A stretch of DNA of 64,000 nt from Anaerolineaceae bacterium UBA5404 (GTDB lineage: Bacteria; Chloroflexota; Anaerolineae; Anaerolineales; Anaerolineaceae). The stretch lies in the NCBI GenBank assembly GCA_002409625.1, contig DHNY01000003.1, forward strand, positions 68,703 to 132,702, in the 5' to 3' direction. The translations under genes were made by a program, and so were the position numbers. The notes beneath the pieces are model-generated. The model saw nothing but the letters and a program-made list of their open reading frames with translations. It was not told the DNA's origin and did not search any database. Positions 1-7,332 of this stretch are shown here, piece after piece (positions within the stretch are counted from its first letter, which is position 1; every line of letters begins with the position of its first letter).

Positions 1-917
1 CTGGGATGACTGGCAAGCTGCGCCCGCAGTTTAAAAAGAAAGCACACATCATTATGGCGGCTGATCATGGCATCGCCAAAGAAGGTGTAAGCGCTTTTCC
101 TCAAGAGGTTACCCCGCAAATGGTGCTCAATTTTTTGACGGGTGGCGCGGCAGTAAACGTTTTCGCGCGCATGGCTGAGGCAGAAGTAACTGTGGTGGAT
201 ATCGGCGTGGCTTATGATTTCAAAGGCATTGAGGGTTTGATTGACCGCAAAATCGCCTGGGGCACACAAAATATGCTCCATGGTCCTGCCATGACTCGCG
301 AGCAGGCTGAACAAGCTATTCAAATCGGCATGGATATCGCCAATGAGGTGATTGACCGAGGCGCGGATATGATTGGTATTGGCGAGGTGGGCATTGGCAA
401 TACAACGCCCAGTGCGACAATCATTGCTATGGTAAGCGGTCGTCCGGTGAGTGAAGTAACCAGTCGCGGTACTGGTTTGGATGACCCAGGCTTGGCACGC
501 AAAATTGAGATTATTGAAGCGATTATTGAACGCCACAAAAACGATTGCGCTGACCCCATTTCAATGCTGGCGAATGTTGGCGGATTTGAGATTGGTGGCA
601 TGGCTGGTGTGGTATTGGCTGCTGCTGCCCGGCGGGTGCCTGTGGTGGTGGATGGCTATATTGCAGGTGTGGCGGCATTGATCGCCGTTGGTTTAGCACC
701 AGAAGCGCGTAATTATTTGATTGCATCGCATGAATCGCATGAGCCCGGCGCTGAAATTTGCACCCAGCTTTTGGGGCTTGAAGCGCTTTTTGACTTGAAT
801 TTCCGTTTAGGAGAAGGCACTGGTTCGGTATTGGCTTTTCATTTTGTGGAAGCCGCCGCACGCATTCAAGATGAAATGGCTACCTTCGCCGAAGCAGGTG
901 TTGACGAGAAACTATGA
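1..917 (+). CDS. cobT: Nicotinate-nucleotide-dimethylbenzimidazole phosphoribosyltransferase, 5' partial
   Basis: CobT transfers phosphoribose from nicotinate mononucleotide to a lower-ligand base (DMB or another benzimidazole/purine), giving the alpha-ribazole phosphate used in the corrinoid nucleotide loop. The visible part has the family's AADHGIAKEGVSAFP block near its start, the GGAAVNVFAR segment, GEVGIGNTTPSA (phosphate binding) and the late SHESHEPGA motif. About 305 residues are visible against a usual ~350. The frame stays open to base 1, so the true start lies upstream and the ATG at 6 is internal. The TGA stop overlaps the ATG of cobS (ATGA, 4 nt), which indicates translational coupling. 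It is first of four corrinoid genes in this window. Lower-ligand preference cannot be read from the sequence. Confidence 0.95.
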   Translation, partial: GMTGKLRPQFKKKAHIIMAADHGIAKEGVSAFPQEVTPQMVLNFLTGGAAVNVFARMAEAEVTVVDIGVAYDFKGIEGLIDRKIAWGTQNMLHGPAMTREQAEQAIQIGMDIANEVIDRGADMIGIGEVGIGNTTPSATIIAMVSGRPVSEVTSRGTGLDDPGLARKIEIIEAIIERHKNDCADPISMLANVGGFEIGGMAGVVLAAAARRVPVVVDGYIAGVAALIAVGLAPEARNYLIASHESHEPGAEICTQLLGLEALFDLNFRLGEGTGSVLAFHFVEAAARIQDEMATFAEAGVDEKL

Positions 918-1657
918 AATACTTGTTGGTCGCTTTCGGCTTTCTAAGCACCTTGCCTGTGCCACAACTTGGCGATTATGATCCCAAAGCTTTAGGGCGT
1001 AGCACGGCATGGTTCCCCTTGGTGGGACTGGTGATGGGTGCGATTGTGGCTGGCGCGCATTATGGCTTGAGCTTTGTTCTGCCCTTGCCACTTGTGGCAG
1101 TTCTTAGCACAGTGCTTTGGATCGCACTGAGTGGCGGTTTGCATTTAGACGGCTTGGGAGATAGTTTTGACGCCTTGCTTTGCGCGACCACACCCGAAAG
1201 ACGTTTGGAGATTTTGAAGGATGTCCATTTAGGTGCCTACGGTGTGATCGGTTTAGTGTGCGCGGTATTGTTTAAGGCGATCTTATTGTATAGTTTGCCT
1301 GCAGCGCAAGTCTTTATCGCTATCCCGCTGGCAGCAGCAACAGCGCGTTGGGTGATGGTGCTCGCCACACAACAACCTTCGGCGCGACCCGGTGGATTGG
1401 GCGATATGACCAAACAAGGCATGAAGAATACGGACTGGATTCCCGCGGTGCTAATCATGCTCATTTTAATGGCTGTATCGGTGTATCTGCAATACTGGCA
1501 GGTATTGATTGCCCTTGCTGTGGCGCATCTTTTGGCGTTTATCGTGTTTTGGAGCGCGCGCAAAAAGCTAGGCGGTCTTACTGGCGATATCTTTGGCTTA
1601 AGCGCGGAGCTGGTTGAACTGGCTGTGTTGACTGTCTTTTGTTTGACTGTTTTTTGA
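914..1657 (+). CDS. cobS: Adenosylcobinamide-GDP ribazoletransferase (cobalamin synthase)
   Basis: CobS is the integral membrane enzyme that joins adenosylcobinamide-GDP to alpha-ribazole (phosphate), the last step of nucleotide-loop assembly. The 247 residues are normal family length and mostly hydrophobic, with about six or seven membrane segments. The family core is seen as GLHLDGLGDSFDAL (metal-binding Asp residues, about residues 76-90) followed by HLGAYG, and a late GGLTGDIFG motif. Translation starts inside the end of cobT (ATGA overlap), and the cbiR-like gene follows 6 nt later, so all are one operon. Confidence 0.95.
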   Translation: MKYLLVAFGFLSTLPVPQLGDYDPKALGRSTAWFPLVGLVMGAIVAGAHYGLSFVLPLPLVAVLSTVLWIALSGGLHLDGLGDSFDALLCATTPERRLEILKDVHLGAYGVIGLVCAVLFKAILLYSLPAAQVFIAIPLAAATARWVMVLATQQPSARPGGLGDMTKQGMKNTDWIPAVLIMLILMAVSVYLQYWQVLIALAVAHLLAFIVFWSARKKLGGLTGDIFGLSAELVELAVLTVFCLTVF

Positions 1658-1663
1658 GGTGAT

Positions 1664-2527
1664 ATGGATACGATTAATTTTCGACTTGGCACAACATCAT
1701 ATATCATTCCCGATGAGATTATTCCAAATGTGCGTTATTTGGGTTCTAAAGTGGAAGATATCGAATTGGTCTTATTTGAGGTGGATGAAGGTCCCAGTAA
1801 TTTGCTCACACCAGCCCAACAGGCGGCATTGGCTTCTTTAGCCCAACAACATGGCATAAGTTACACTGTGCACTTGCCTTTGGATCTTAATCTGGCAGAG
1901 GATGCCACCACGCGAGACATCTCTTTTAGCAAAGCCAAAAAAGCGATTGACTGTACCTTAGGCTTGGGTCCCTGGGCTTATGTTTTGCACCTTGAAGGAA
2001 AGGAAAGACTTGCGGGTAAGCAAAGCAAAGAGGACTGGTTGAAGAAAGCATTAGAAGGTTTGGCGCAACTCAGTGAGTGGGTGGGTGACCCAAGCCTTTT
2101 GGCTGTTGAGAATGTTGATCACTACCCGCCTGATTTTATTGATGAGGTTTTTGCGCATAGTCAAGTAAGTCGCTGTATTGACATTGGTCATTTGTGGCTG
2201 GAAGGCTATGACCCAATCCCATTCCTTGAAAAAAACATCGATCGCGCGCGTGTTTTGCACATCCATGGCATTGGCGAGCGCGACCACAAATCTTTAATGC
2301 ATGTTGAAATGGAAGAGCTCAAGCGCGTGCTTGGTTTTGTGCAAAAGTCAGGTTTTGATGGGGTGATGACGATTGAGGTCTTTAATGAAGAAGATTTTGC
2401 GACCTCAATCTTGCAGCTGGAATGCGCTTTTAGACAGCTTAAGTTGCAGGTGCTTCCCCAAAAAGGCGAGCGCATCAAACCTGCTAAATATCATCGGGAT
2501 TTGTACGATAGCATCGGTGAGGGCTAA
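1664..2527 (+). CDS. cbiR: TIM-barrel phosphodiesterase, candidate cobamide-remodelling enzyme CbiR
   Basis: 287-residue protein of the AP-endonuclease-2/xylose-isomerase-like TIM-barrel fold. Metal-ligand-type motifs sit at strand ends: VHLPLDLNL (His), HLEGKE (His/Glu), AVENVDHYP (Glu), DIGHLWLEG (Asp, His), LHIHGIGERDH (His) and MTIEVFN (Glu). This pattern and the position between cobS and cobU fit CbiR, which hydrolyses the phosphoribosyl bond of cobamides so that the cobinamide phosphate can be re-equipped with another lower ligand by CobU, CobS and CobT. The function is inferred from fold and neighbourhood; another phosphodiesterase or isomerase of this superfamily is possible. It starts 6 nt after cobS with GAGGTGAT just before the ATG and ends 4 nt before cobU. 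Confidence 0.75.
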   Translation: MDTINFRLGTTSYIIPDEIIPNVRYLGSKVEDIELVLFEVDEGPSNLLTPAQQAALASLAQQHGISYTVHLPLDLNLAEDATTRDISFSKAKKAIDCTLGLGPWAYVLHLEGKERLAGKQSKEDWLKKALEGLAQLSEWVGDPSLLAVENVDHYPPDFIDEVFAHSQVSRCIDIGHLWLEGYDPIPFLEKNIDRARVLHIHGIGERDHKSLMHVEMEELKRVLGFVQKSGFDGVMTIEVFNEEDFATSILQLECAFRQLKLQVLPQKGERIKPAKYHRDLYDSIGEG

Positions 2528-2531
2528 AACA

Positions 2532-3077
2532 ATGGCTAAGGAACTGGTATTGGTGCTGGGTGGGGCACGCAGTGGCAAGTCGGATTGGGCACAGGCTCAG
2601 CTTGAAGCTAGCGGACAGGAAGTGCTTTTTGTGGCAACGGCTAGCGCAGGTGATGAGGAAATGCGCGCCCGAATCCAAAAACATCAAGCAAGCCGACCCA
2701 AGCATTGGCAAACCCTTGAAGCCACAATGAACCTCGGATCTGCCATTTTAGAGAATAAGCGCTCACCCTGGGTTTTGGTGGATTGCGTGACCATGCTGGC
2801 AAGTAATGTTTTGTTTAGTTTGCCGGAACCTGTCGATGGCGAGCGATATCAGAAAGCGATGCAAGCTGAAATTGAGGCTTTGATTACTGCCTGGGAGCAA
2901 CAAGATGCCAGCTGGATGCTGATTTCAAATGAGGTCGGCTTGGGTTTGGTGCCTCCCAACGCGCTTTCCCGTTTTTATCGGGATGAGCTTGGCAGGGCTA
3001 ATCAACGCCTGGCACAAGCAGCAACGAAAGTAATCTTCTTGGTGGCAGGTATCCCGATGACAATTAAAGGAGCCTGA
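2532..3077 (+). CDS. cobU: Adenosylcobinamide kinase / adenosylcobinamide-phosphate guanylyltransferase
   Basis: CobU phosphorylates adenosylcobinamide and then transfers GMP to form adenosylcobinamide-GDP, the CobS substrate. The 181-residue protein has the P-loop GGARSGKS (residues 10-17), the RIxxHxxxRPxxWxTxE motif (H51 is the likely guanylylated His), the Walker-B-like VDCVTMLASN and the SNEVGLGLVP segment typical of the family. The ATG at 2532 is chosen because it begins directly at the conserved N-terminus, 4 nt after the cbiR stop; a longer frame upstream would overlap cbiR by about 155 nt. It is last in the corrinoid operon, and a convergent terminator follows. Confidence 0.94.
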   Translation: MAKELVLVLGGARSGKSDWAQAQLEASGQEVLFVATASAGDEEMRARIQKHQASRPKHWQTLEATMNLGSAILENKRSPWVLVDCVTMLASNVLFSLPEPVDGERYQKAMQAEIEALITAWEQQDASWMLISNEVGLGLVPPNALSRFYRDELGRANQRLAQAATKVIFLVAGIPMTIKGA

Positions 3078-3090
3078 TTTTTCTTAAGGA

Positions 3091-3123
3091 ATAAAAAACA
3101 GCCCATGAGTGAAACATGGGCTG
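3091..3123 (-). terminator. Intrinsic terminator between cobU and the Nramp-like gene
   Basis: Perfect 9-bp stem CAGCCCATG / CATGGGCTG (3099-3107 with 3115-3123) and a 7-nt loop. Read on the minus strand it is followed by a run of six T (A-run at 3093-3098), so it mainly ends the minus-strand transporter operon. On the plus strand the tail is weak, but the hairpin could also slow transcripts leaving cobU. Confidence 0.8.
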
Positions 3124-3144
3124 TGTGCTTTAAGTCAGGCTAGC

Positions 3145-4452
3145 TCAAACAATTTTGTTTAGCAGCGGTTCGAAGAAGAGCGCGATGGTCACCAAAACAA
3201 TCATCACCGTAATTAGAATGGCAAAGATATTGGTGAGCTTTGAGTTGGTGTATTTGCCCATCACTTGCTTGTTGTTGGCGATTTTTAAAACCAGCACAAG
3301 CACAATAGGCAAAAGGATCGCGTTGACGGTTTGGGACAAAATCATCATCGTAAACAATGGCGCGCCGGGAATGAGCACCACCAAAGAGCCAATCACCATA
3401 ATCACAATGAGCAGACCATAGAAAACAGGCGCTTCTTTGACCTTGCGGTTGAGCCCTCGTTCAAATCCATAAGCCTCGCAAAAAGCATAGGTCGTGGAAA
3501 GTGGCAAAACTGAAACCGCCAGCAAGGAAGCACCAAGCAAGCCGATCGAAAACAGGATGGTGGATGCGTTGCCTGCCAGTGGTTGCAATGCCTGGGCGGC
3601 TTCTTTGGCGTCGGTCACGGCGATACCAGCTACATAAAGTGTTGCCGCGGTCACGATGAGAATAAACGCCGAAATGATGTTACCCCAAGCCGCGCCAAAG
3701 CCAACATCGATGCGCGTGTACTTGTATTCTTTCATATCCACGCCTTTATCAGCGATGGATGCCTGCAGGTAATAAATGCCCCAAGGCGTAATGGTTGTGC
3801 CTATAACCGCCAGCATGGTAACCAGGAATGGTCCATTAAGTTGGAATGATGGGGTGATGATTGCTTTGCCGATTTCAAGCCAATCGGGTTTGATGGCAAA
3901 CACAGCCGCGACATAACTGAGTGAGGCTAAACATAAAACCAGCAACACTCTTTCTACATATTTATATTCAGCCTTGAGGATGATAAAAGTCATCACAACC
4001 GCAGCAATTGGCACTGTGATGTAACGACTGATGCCAAAAAGCTCGCCTGCGGCAGCCACACCGGCGAACTGGGCAATCGTTGTTGCAATGTTGCCGATGA
4101 GCAAACAAATCATGGCAAAGGTGGAAATTTTGACGCCGAACCTTTCACGGATGAGGTCTGCGGTTCCTTTGCCGGTAACTGCACCCATGCGGGCTGCCAT
4201 TTCCTGGATCACAACTTCTCCGATAGTGATGACCAGAATGATCCAAATGAGTTTGTAACCATAGGTTGAGCCAGCCACAGAATAGGTGGCAATTCCCGGG
4301 GCGTCATTATCCGCACTGGCGGTAATTAAGCCGGGACCGAGGATGGTGAACATGAAAATGAGTTTACTAAGCCATAAGGGTCTTTTTTTCTTGAGAGTTT
4401 CTTTCACGTTTGTTCTCACTTTCCTGCGAAACGGGGCAATCGTTTTTTCCAT
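3145..4452 (-). CDS. Nramp-related divalent-metal (possibly Mg2+) transporter
   Basis: 435-residue polytopic membrane protein of the Nramp/SLC11 (LeuT-fold) superfamily with about 11 membrane segments after a basic N-terminus. The TM1 metal-site motif DPGN is changed: the aligned stretch reads SADNDAPG (D50 aligned with the conserved Asp, Gly in place of Asn). The TM6 motif MPH is replaced by TPW (ITPWGIYY). Loss of the soft-metal methionine is characteristic of the Nramp-related Mg2+ transporter (NRMT) branch rather than Mn2+/Fe2+ Nramps. The partner gene encodes an MgtE-type Mg2+ sensor module and overlaps this start by 37 nt, which supports Mg2+ as substrate. This is inference; Mn2+ or Al3+/Fe transport is not excluded. 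Confidence 0.85.
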   Translation of the reverse strand: MEKTIAPFRRKVRTNVKETLKKKRPLWLSKLIFMFTILGPGLITASADNDAPGIATYSVAGSTYGYKLIWIILVITIGEVVIQEMAARMGAVTGKGTADLIRERFGVKISTFAMICLLIGNIATTIAQFAGVAAAGELFGISRYITVPIAAVVMTFIILKAEYKYVERVLLVLCLASLSYVAAVFAIKPDWLEIGKAIITPSFQLNGPFLVTMLAVIGTTITPWGIYYLQASIADKGVDMKEYKYTRIDVGFGAAWGNIISAFILIVTAATLYVAGIAVTDAKEAAQALQPLAGNASTILFSIGLLGASLLAVSVLPLSTTYAFCEAYGFERGLNRKVKEAPVFYGLLIVIMVIGSLVVLIPGAPLFTMMILSQTVNAILLPIVLVLVLKIANNKQVMGKYTNSKLTNIFAILITVMIVLVTIALFFEPLLNKIV

Positions 4453-5681
4453 GTTGTGGGTAGAACGGTGTCGAGCGCATCATCAACGGTTACGATCCCC
4501 AGCATTTTGTGGGTTTCGGGTTCGATAACCGGGATAGCCATCAGGTCATACTTGGCAACCAGATATGCGGTTTCGTTTTGGTGGGTGTGTGGTTCAACAT
4601 GCACAACGTCATCATCAGCCCAATCTACCAAGGGTTTATCCAATGGCGCTGTGACCAGGTCACGCAGGCTTACAACTCCCTCAAGCCTTTCATCGCCATC
4701 GAGAATATAGAGGTAGTACATAAATTCATCCTCTTTGGCTTCTTCGGAGGTGCGCAGGTGGTTGAGTGCCATTTCAACGGTGAATTCCGCTGGAACCCAG
4801 GCGAACTCAGTGGTCATGATGCCACCGGCGGTATCTTCGGGGTAAGCCAGCAAGCGGCGCATTTCTTCTTCGTCCTCATCGGTCATCAGGCTAAGCAACT
4901 GCTCACTTTGCTCATCATCCAGATCTGCCAGGAGGTCAGCGGCTTCATCAGGATCCATCACTTCCAACACGTCAGCCGCGCGTTCGGGTTCCATGGCGGC
5001 AAGAACGGCTTGTTGGACTTCAAAAGAGCTTTGTTCCAGGGTGTCTGCCAAAAGCTCATCATCAAAGCCTTGCAAAATGGCTTTGCTGGTGTGATGGTCG
5101 AGACTGTCAAGGATGGCGGCAATATCCACCGGTTCCATTTGCACCAGGCGGTCTTGCGAAACCTTGAGACGCAGTGGGTCATCATGCTCGATGCTTGCGA
5201 CATCTTCCCAGGCGATAATTTGGCTGGTGAGCTTGATTTTGAAGAGTTTTGCAAAGTACTTGCTGGGGACATCCAAACCGAGGCGACGCAACAATCCACG
5301 CATGCCGGTATCCACGCCGGTTACCAGATATTGCTGGTTTTTGCGGGCGATAACCACATCATTGACCCGCACCAGACGTTTCCCTTCGGTGTCCACGATT
5401 TGTTGGTCAAGCACGCGTTCTTTGAGGTGTAGCTCGTGGCCGTGGGGTTTATAGGCTTTGAGCTCGCGCATATTAACATTCAGCGTAATACTCGGCCAAA
5501 GGGTGGCAATATGCGCGCCATCCACCAGCCGCACCTCGCTTTTTGGGTTCTTGAGCAGAATCGCGTCGATGGGTGGCATGGCTTGGTCGGTATGACTTAC
5601 CAAAAAATCCTGAACCTGACCGACGACATGCCCAAAAGCATCCCAGACTTTTTGGTTAAGCAAGTTGCTTAAATAAATCAT
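4416..5681 (-). CDS. Soluble PRC-barrel / MgtE N-domain / CBS-pair protein
   Basis: 421 residues with no membrane segments. Residues 1-~165 look like two PRC-barrel units (LSNLLNQKVWDAFGHVVGQV and LDQQIVDTEGKRLVRVNDV). About 175-290 is the helical superhelix of the MgtE cytosolic N-domain, with repeated EPxxAADxLExMDPDEAADLL and the hallmark YPEDTAGGIMTTE. About 290-410 is a CBS pair ending VTVDDALDTVLP. The MgtE channel domain is missing; the Nramp-like transporter encoded downstream, overlapping by 37 nt, replaces it. In MgtE this module binds Mg2+ and gates the pore, so here it probably regulates the transporter or links it to another partner. The SD AGGTGA lies 3 nt before the ATG. Confidence 0.85.
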   Translation of the reverse strand: MIYLSNLLNQKVWDAFGHVVGQVQDFLVSHTDQAMPPIDAILLKNPKSEVRLVDGAHIATLWPSITLNVNMRELKAYKPHGHELHLKERVLDQQIVDTEGKRLVRVNDVVIARKNQQYLVTGVDTGMRGLLRRLGLDVPSKYFAKLFKIKLTSQIIAWEDVASIEHDDPLRLKVSQDRLVQMEPVDIAAILDSLDHHTSKAILQGFDDELLADTLEQSSFEVQQAVLAAMEPERAADVLEVMDPDEAADLLADLDDEQSEQLLSLMTDEDEEEMRRLLAYPEDTAGGIMTTEFAWVPAEFTVEMALNHLRTSEEAKEDEFMYYLYILDGDERLEGVVSLRDLVTAPLDKPLVDWADDDVVHVEPHTHQNETAYLVAKYDLMAIPVIEPETHKMLGIVTVDDALDTVLPTTWKKRLPRFAGK

Positions 5682-5706
5682 AAGTCACCTCTTAAAATGT
5701 ATTTTT

Positions 5707-5820
5707 GGAAGAAATCACGGCTGCACTTTGTCCCCTGTAAGCACACCGTGGTGGGTTTACAGCGGATTAGCAGCTACTTGCAGGCTCTGGCTGGTCGCCA
5801 GAGTCAATTGATTCGCTTCC
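5707..5820 (-). promoter_or_regulatory. Structured 5' leader, candidate cis-regulatory RNA of unknown class
   Basis: The minus-strand leader before the MgtE-N/Nramp operon folds into a closed multi-helix element. P1 pairs GGAAG/CTTCC and GAATC/GATTT (5820-5810 with 5716-5707, one bulged C). P2 is CTCTGGC-gacca-GCCAGAG (5803-5785). P3 is CTGCA/TGCAG (5783-5779 with 5725-5721). P4 is CTGTAA/TTACAG (5762-5757 with 5740-5735). The SD and ATG follow about 20 nt after P1 and no T-run follows, so any control would be translational. I cannot match it to M-box, yybP-ykoY, cobalamin or SAM consensus by eye. It may be a metal-responsive RNA. Confidence 0.5.
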
Positions 5821-5866
5821 GATGTTTGTTTGTTTTTCCATATCAATCATTAACACTACAAACGGA

Positions 5867-5872
5867 ATTATA
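5867..5872 (-). promoter_or_regulatory. Probable -10 element for the MgtE-N/Nramp operon
   Basis: Perfect TATAAT on the minus strand, about 46 nt upstream of the structured leader and 185 nt upstream of the start codon. No convincing -35 hexamer is seen at 16-18 nt, so the call rests on the -10 and position only. Confidence 0.45.
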
Positions 5873-5893
5873 CCGCATGATAAGCAGGATTTG

Positions 5894-5924
5894 GGATAAA
5901 AAAACACCTCAATTGAGGTGTTTT
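5894..5924 (-). terminator. Intrinsic terminator after the alpha-oxoamine synthase gene
   Basis: Perfect 24-nt palindrome (5901-5924; arms AAAACACCTCAA / TTGAGGTGTTTT) followed on the minus strand by TTTTTTT. It lies 21 nt past the stop of the gene at 5946-7127 and insulates the MgtE-N/Nramp promoter that follows. Confidence 0.88.
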
Positions 5925-5945
5925 CGCATCTTTCACAGTTTGTGC

Positions 5946-7127
5946 TTAGGCAATTAAACCGTTTTGTTTGCCAATTCTTTCAAAGGTTTCAAGCACTTGT
6001 TCAAGTTGAGATTGGGTATGTGTAGCCATGTATGAAGTGCGCAAAAGCTGTCTGCCGGGTGCGGTGGCAGGCGAGATGACCGGGTTCACAAAAACGCCGG
6101 CATCAAACAGATCCCGCCAGGTCTTAAAGGTGAGCATGTCATCACCGATGATAATCGGCACAATCGGGGTTTCGGAGGTGCCAATATCAAAACCCAGTGA
6201 GGTCAAACCTTCGCGCATAAATTTGCCGTTGGCGTTCACTTGTTCAACCAGCCAGGGTTCTTCTCGCATGATATCCAGCGCGGTGTGTGCTGTGGCAGTG
6301 TTTGCAGGTGGAATGCTGGCGCTAAAAATCAAACTGCGCGCCACGTGCTTGATGTAGTCAATAACGTCATATTGCCCGGCAATAAAACCACCAATCGAAG
6401 CAAAAGACTTGCTAAAAGTAGACATAATCAGGTCCACACCTTCGGTAATGCCAAAATGCGCGGCTGTGCCCCTGCCGCCACCCAAAACGCCCATGGCATG
6501 CGCATCATCCACCATCAGCCTTACACCATATTTCTGGCATAGCGGGATGATTTCAGGCAGTGGCGCGATATCACCTTCCATGCTAAAAAGCCCATCCACC
6601 ACCAAAAGCCTTCCACCTTGTTCGGGCAGGCTCTTGAGCACGCGTTCAAGGTGCTCAACATCGTTGTGGCGGAAGCGCTCAATTTTGCCGTGGCTCAGTC
6701 GTGCGCCGTCATAAATGCTGGCATGGTCTTCCTTATCCAGGATAACCGTGTCACCACGTCCAACCAAGGCGCTGATTGTGCCCAGGTTAACTTGCATACC
6801 CGTGGAGAAGACCAACGCGGCGTCCATACCCACCCAATCGGCAAGATCGCGTTCGAGCTCTTCGATGATGGTCATGTTGCCATTGAGGAAGCGTGAACCC
6901 GTGCAACTGGTGCCGTACTTTTCAATGGCGTCAATCGCGGCTTTTTTCACGCGCGGGTGGGTGGTGAGCCCCAGGTAGTTATTCGAGCCACACATAATGA
7001 TGCGGCGACCTTCATAAACCACTTCGGTACCTTCGTTGCGGTCAAGCGGTAAAAAGTAAGGGTAGAAACCGCCTGCCTTGGCAGACCGTACATCTTCGAA
7101 ATCAAAACACTTTTTGAAAATATCCAT
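5946..7127 (-). CDS. PLP-dependent alpha-oxoamine synthase family enzyme
   Basis: 393-residue fold-type I PLP enzyme of the family that condenses an amino acid with an acyl-CoA under decarboxylation (KBL, BioF, HemA, serine palmitoyltransferase). Visible: GSNNYLGL (47-54), GTSCTGSRFLNG (72-83), DHASIYDG (H135 stacks on PLP), DDAHAMGVLG (D208, H210) and TFSKSF with the Schiff-base lysine K240, followed by SIGGF. The length matches the family. The GRGTAAHFG stretch resembles serine-palmitoyltransferase-like and KBL members; BioF cannot be excluded. No threonine dehydrogenase or biotin gene is adjacent, so the substrate is undecided. It is monocistronic, with AAGGA as SD, its own promoter and its own terminator. 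Confidence 0.85.
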   Translation of the reverse strand: MDIFKKCFDFEDVRSAKAGGFYPYFLPLDRNEGTEVVYEGRRIIMCGSNNYLGLTTHPRVKKAAIDAIEKYGTSCTGSRFLNGNMTIIEELERDLADWVGMDAALVFSTGMQVNLGTISALVGRGDTVILDKEDHASIYDGARLSHGKIERFRHNDVEHLERVLKSLPEQGGRLLVVDGLFSMEGDIAPLPEIIPLCQKYGVRLMVDDAHAMGVLGGGRGTAAHFGITEGVDLIMSTFSKSFASIGGFIAGQYDVIDYIKHVARSLIFSASIPPANTATAHTALDIMREEPWLVEQVNANGKFMREGLTSLGFDIGTSETPIVPIIIGDDMLTFKTWRDLFDAGVFVNPVISPATAPGRQLLRTSYMATHTQSQLEQVLETFERIGKQNGLIA

Positions 7128-7158
7128 GATGAATCCTTTTTATTTCTGAATTGTCTAT

Positions 7159-7187
7159 ATTATAGTAGAACTTTGCATTTCTTGAAA
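7159..7187 (-). promoter_or_regulatory. Sigma-70-type promoter for the alpha-oxoamine synthase gene
   Basis: On the minus strand: -35 TTTCAA (7187-7182), a 17-nt spacer and a perfect -10 TATAAT (7164-7159), about 32 nt before the start codon. The -35 is weak, the -10 and spacing are good. Confidence 0.6.
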
Positions 7188-7245
7188 AGTTTCATTTAGC
7201 TATCACCCGCTCATAAATAATATAACCTAAAGATGCGAATTTCAA

Positions 7246-7274
7246 TTGACTCCTCACTTAGCGAAGTGTATACT
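7246..7274 (+). promoter_or_regulatory. Promoter of the ABC exporter operon with spacer inverted repeat
   Basis: -35 TTGACT (7246-7251), 17-nt spacer, -10 TATACT (7269-7274), 58 nt before the GTG start. The spacer contains CACTT-agcg-AAGTG (7255-7268), a perfect 5-bp inverted repeat placed where a repressor would block RNA polymerase. No regulator gene is adjacent. Confidence 0.75.
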
Positions 7275-7332
7275 TTTAAATTCAGCGTGTGAGATTATTA
7301 TCTAACTTAAACACGCAAATTTTGGAGTTATT

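Noticed and set aside
4509..5432. 307-residue open frame antisense to the MgtE-N/CBS gene
   Set aside because: The sense frame has clear PRC-barrel, MgtE-N and CBS motifs; the antisense frame is a codon-bias shadow.
5707..5820. M-box (Mg2+) or cobalamin riboswitch
   Set aside because: The conserved M-box blocks (GGTGAGGCTCC and GGGTCAACAG types) and the B12 box are absent, so I left the class open.
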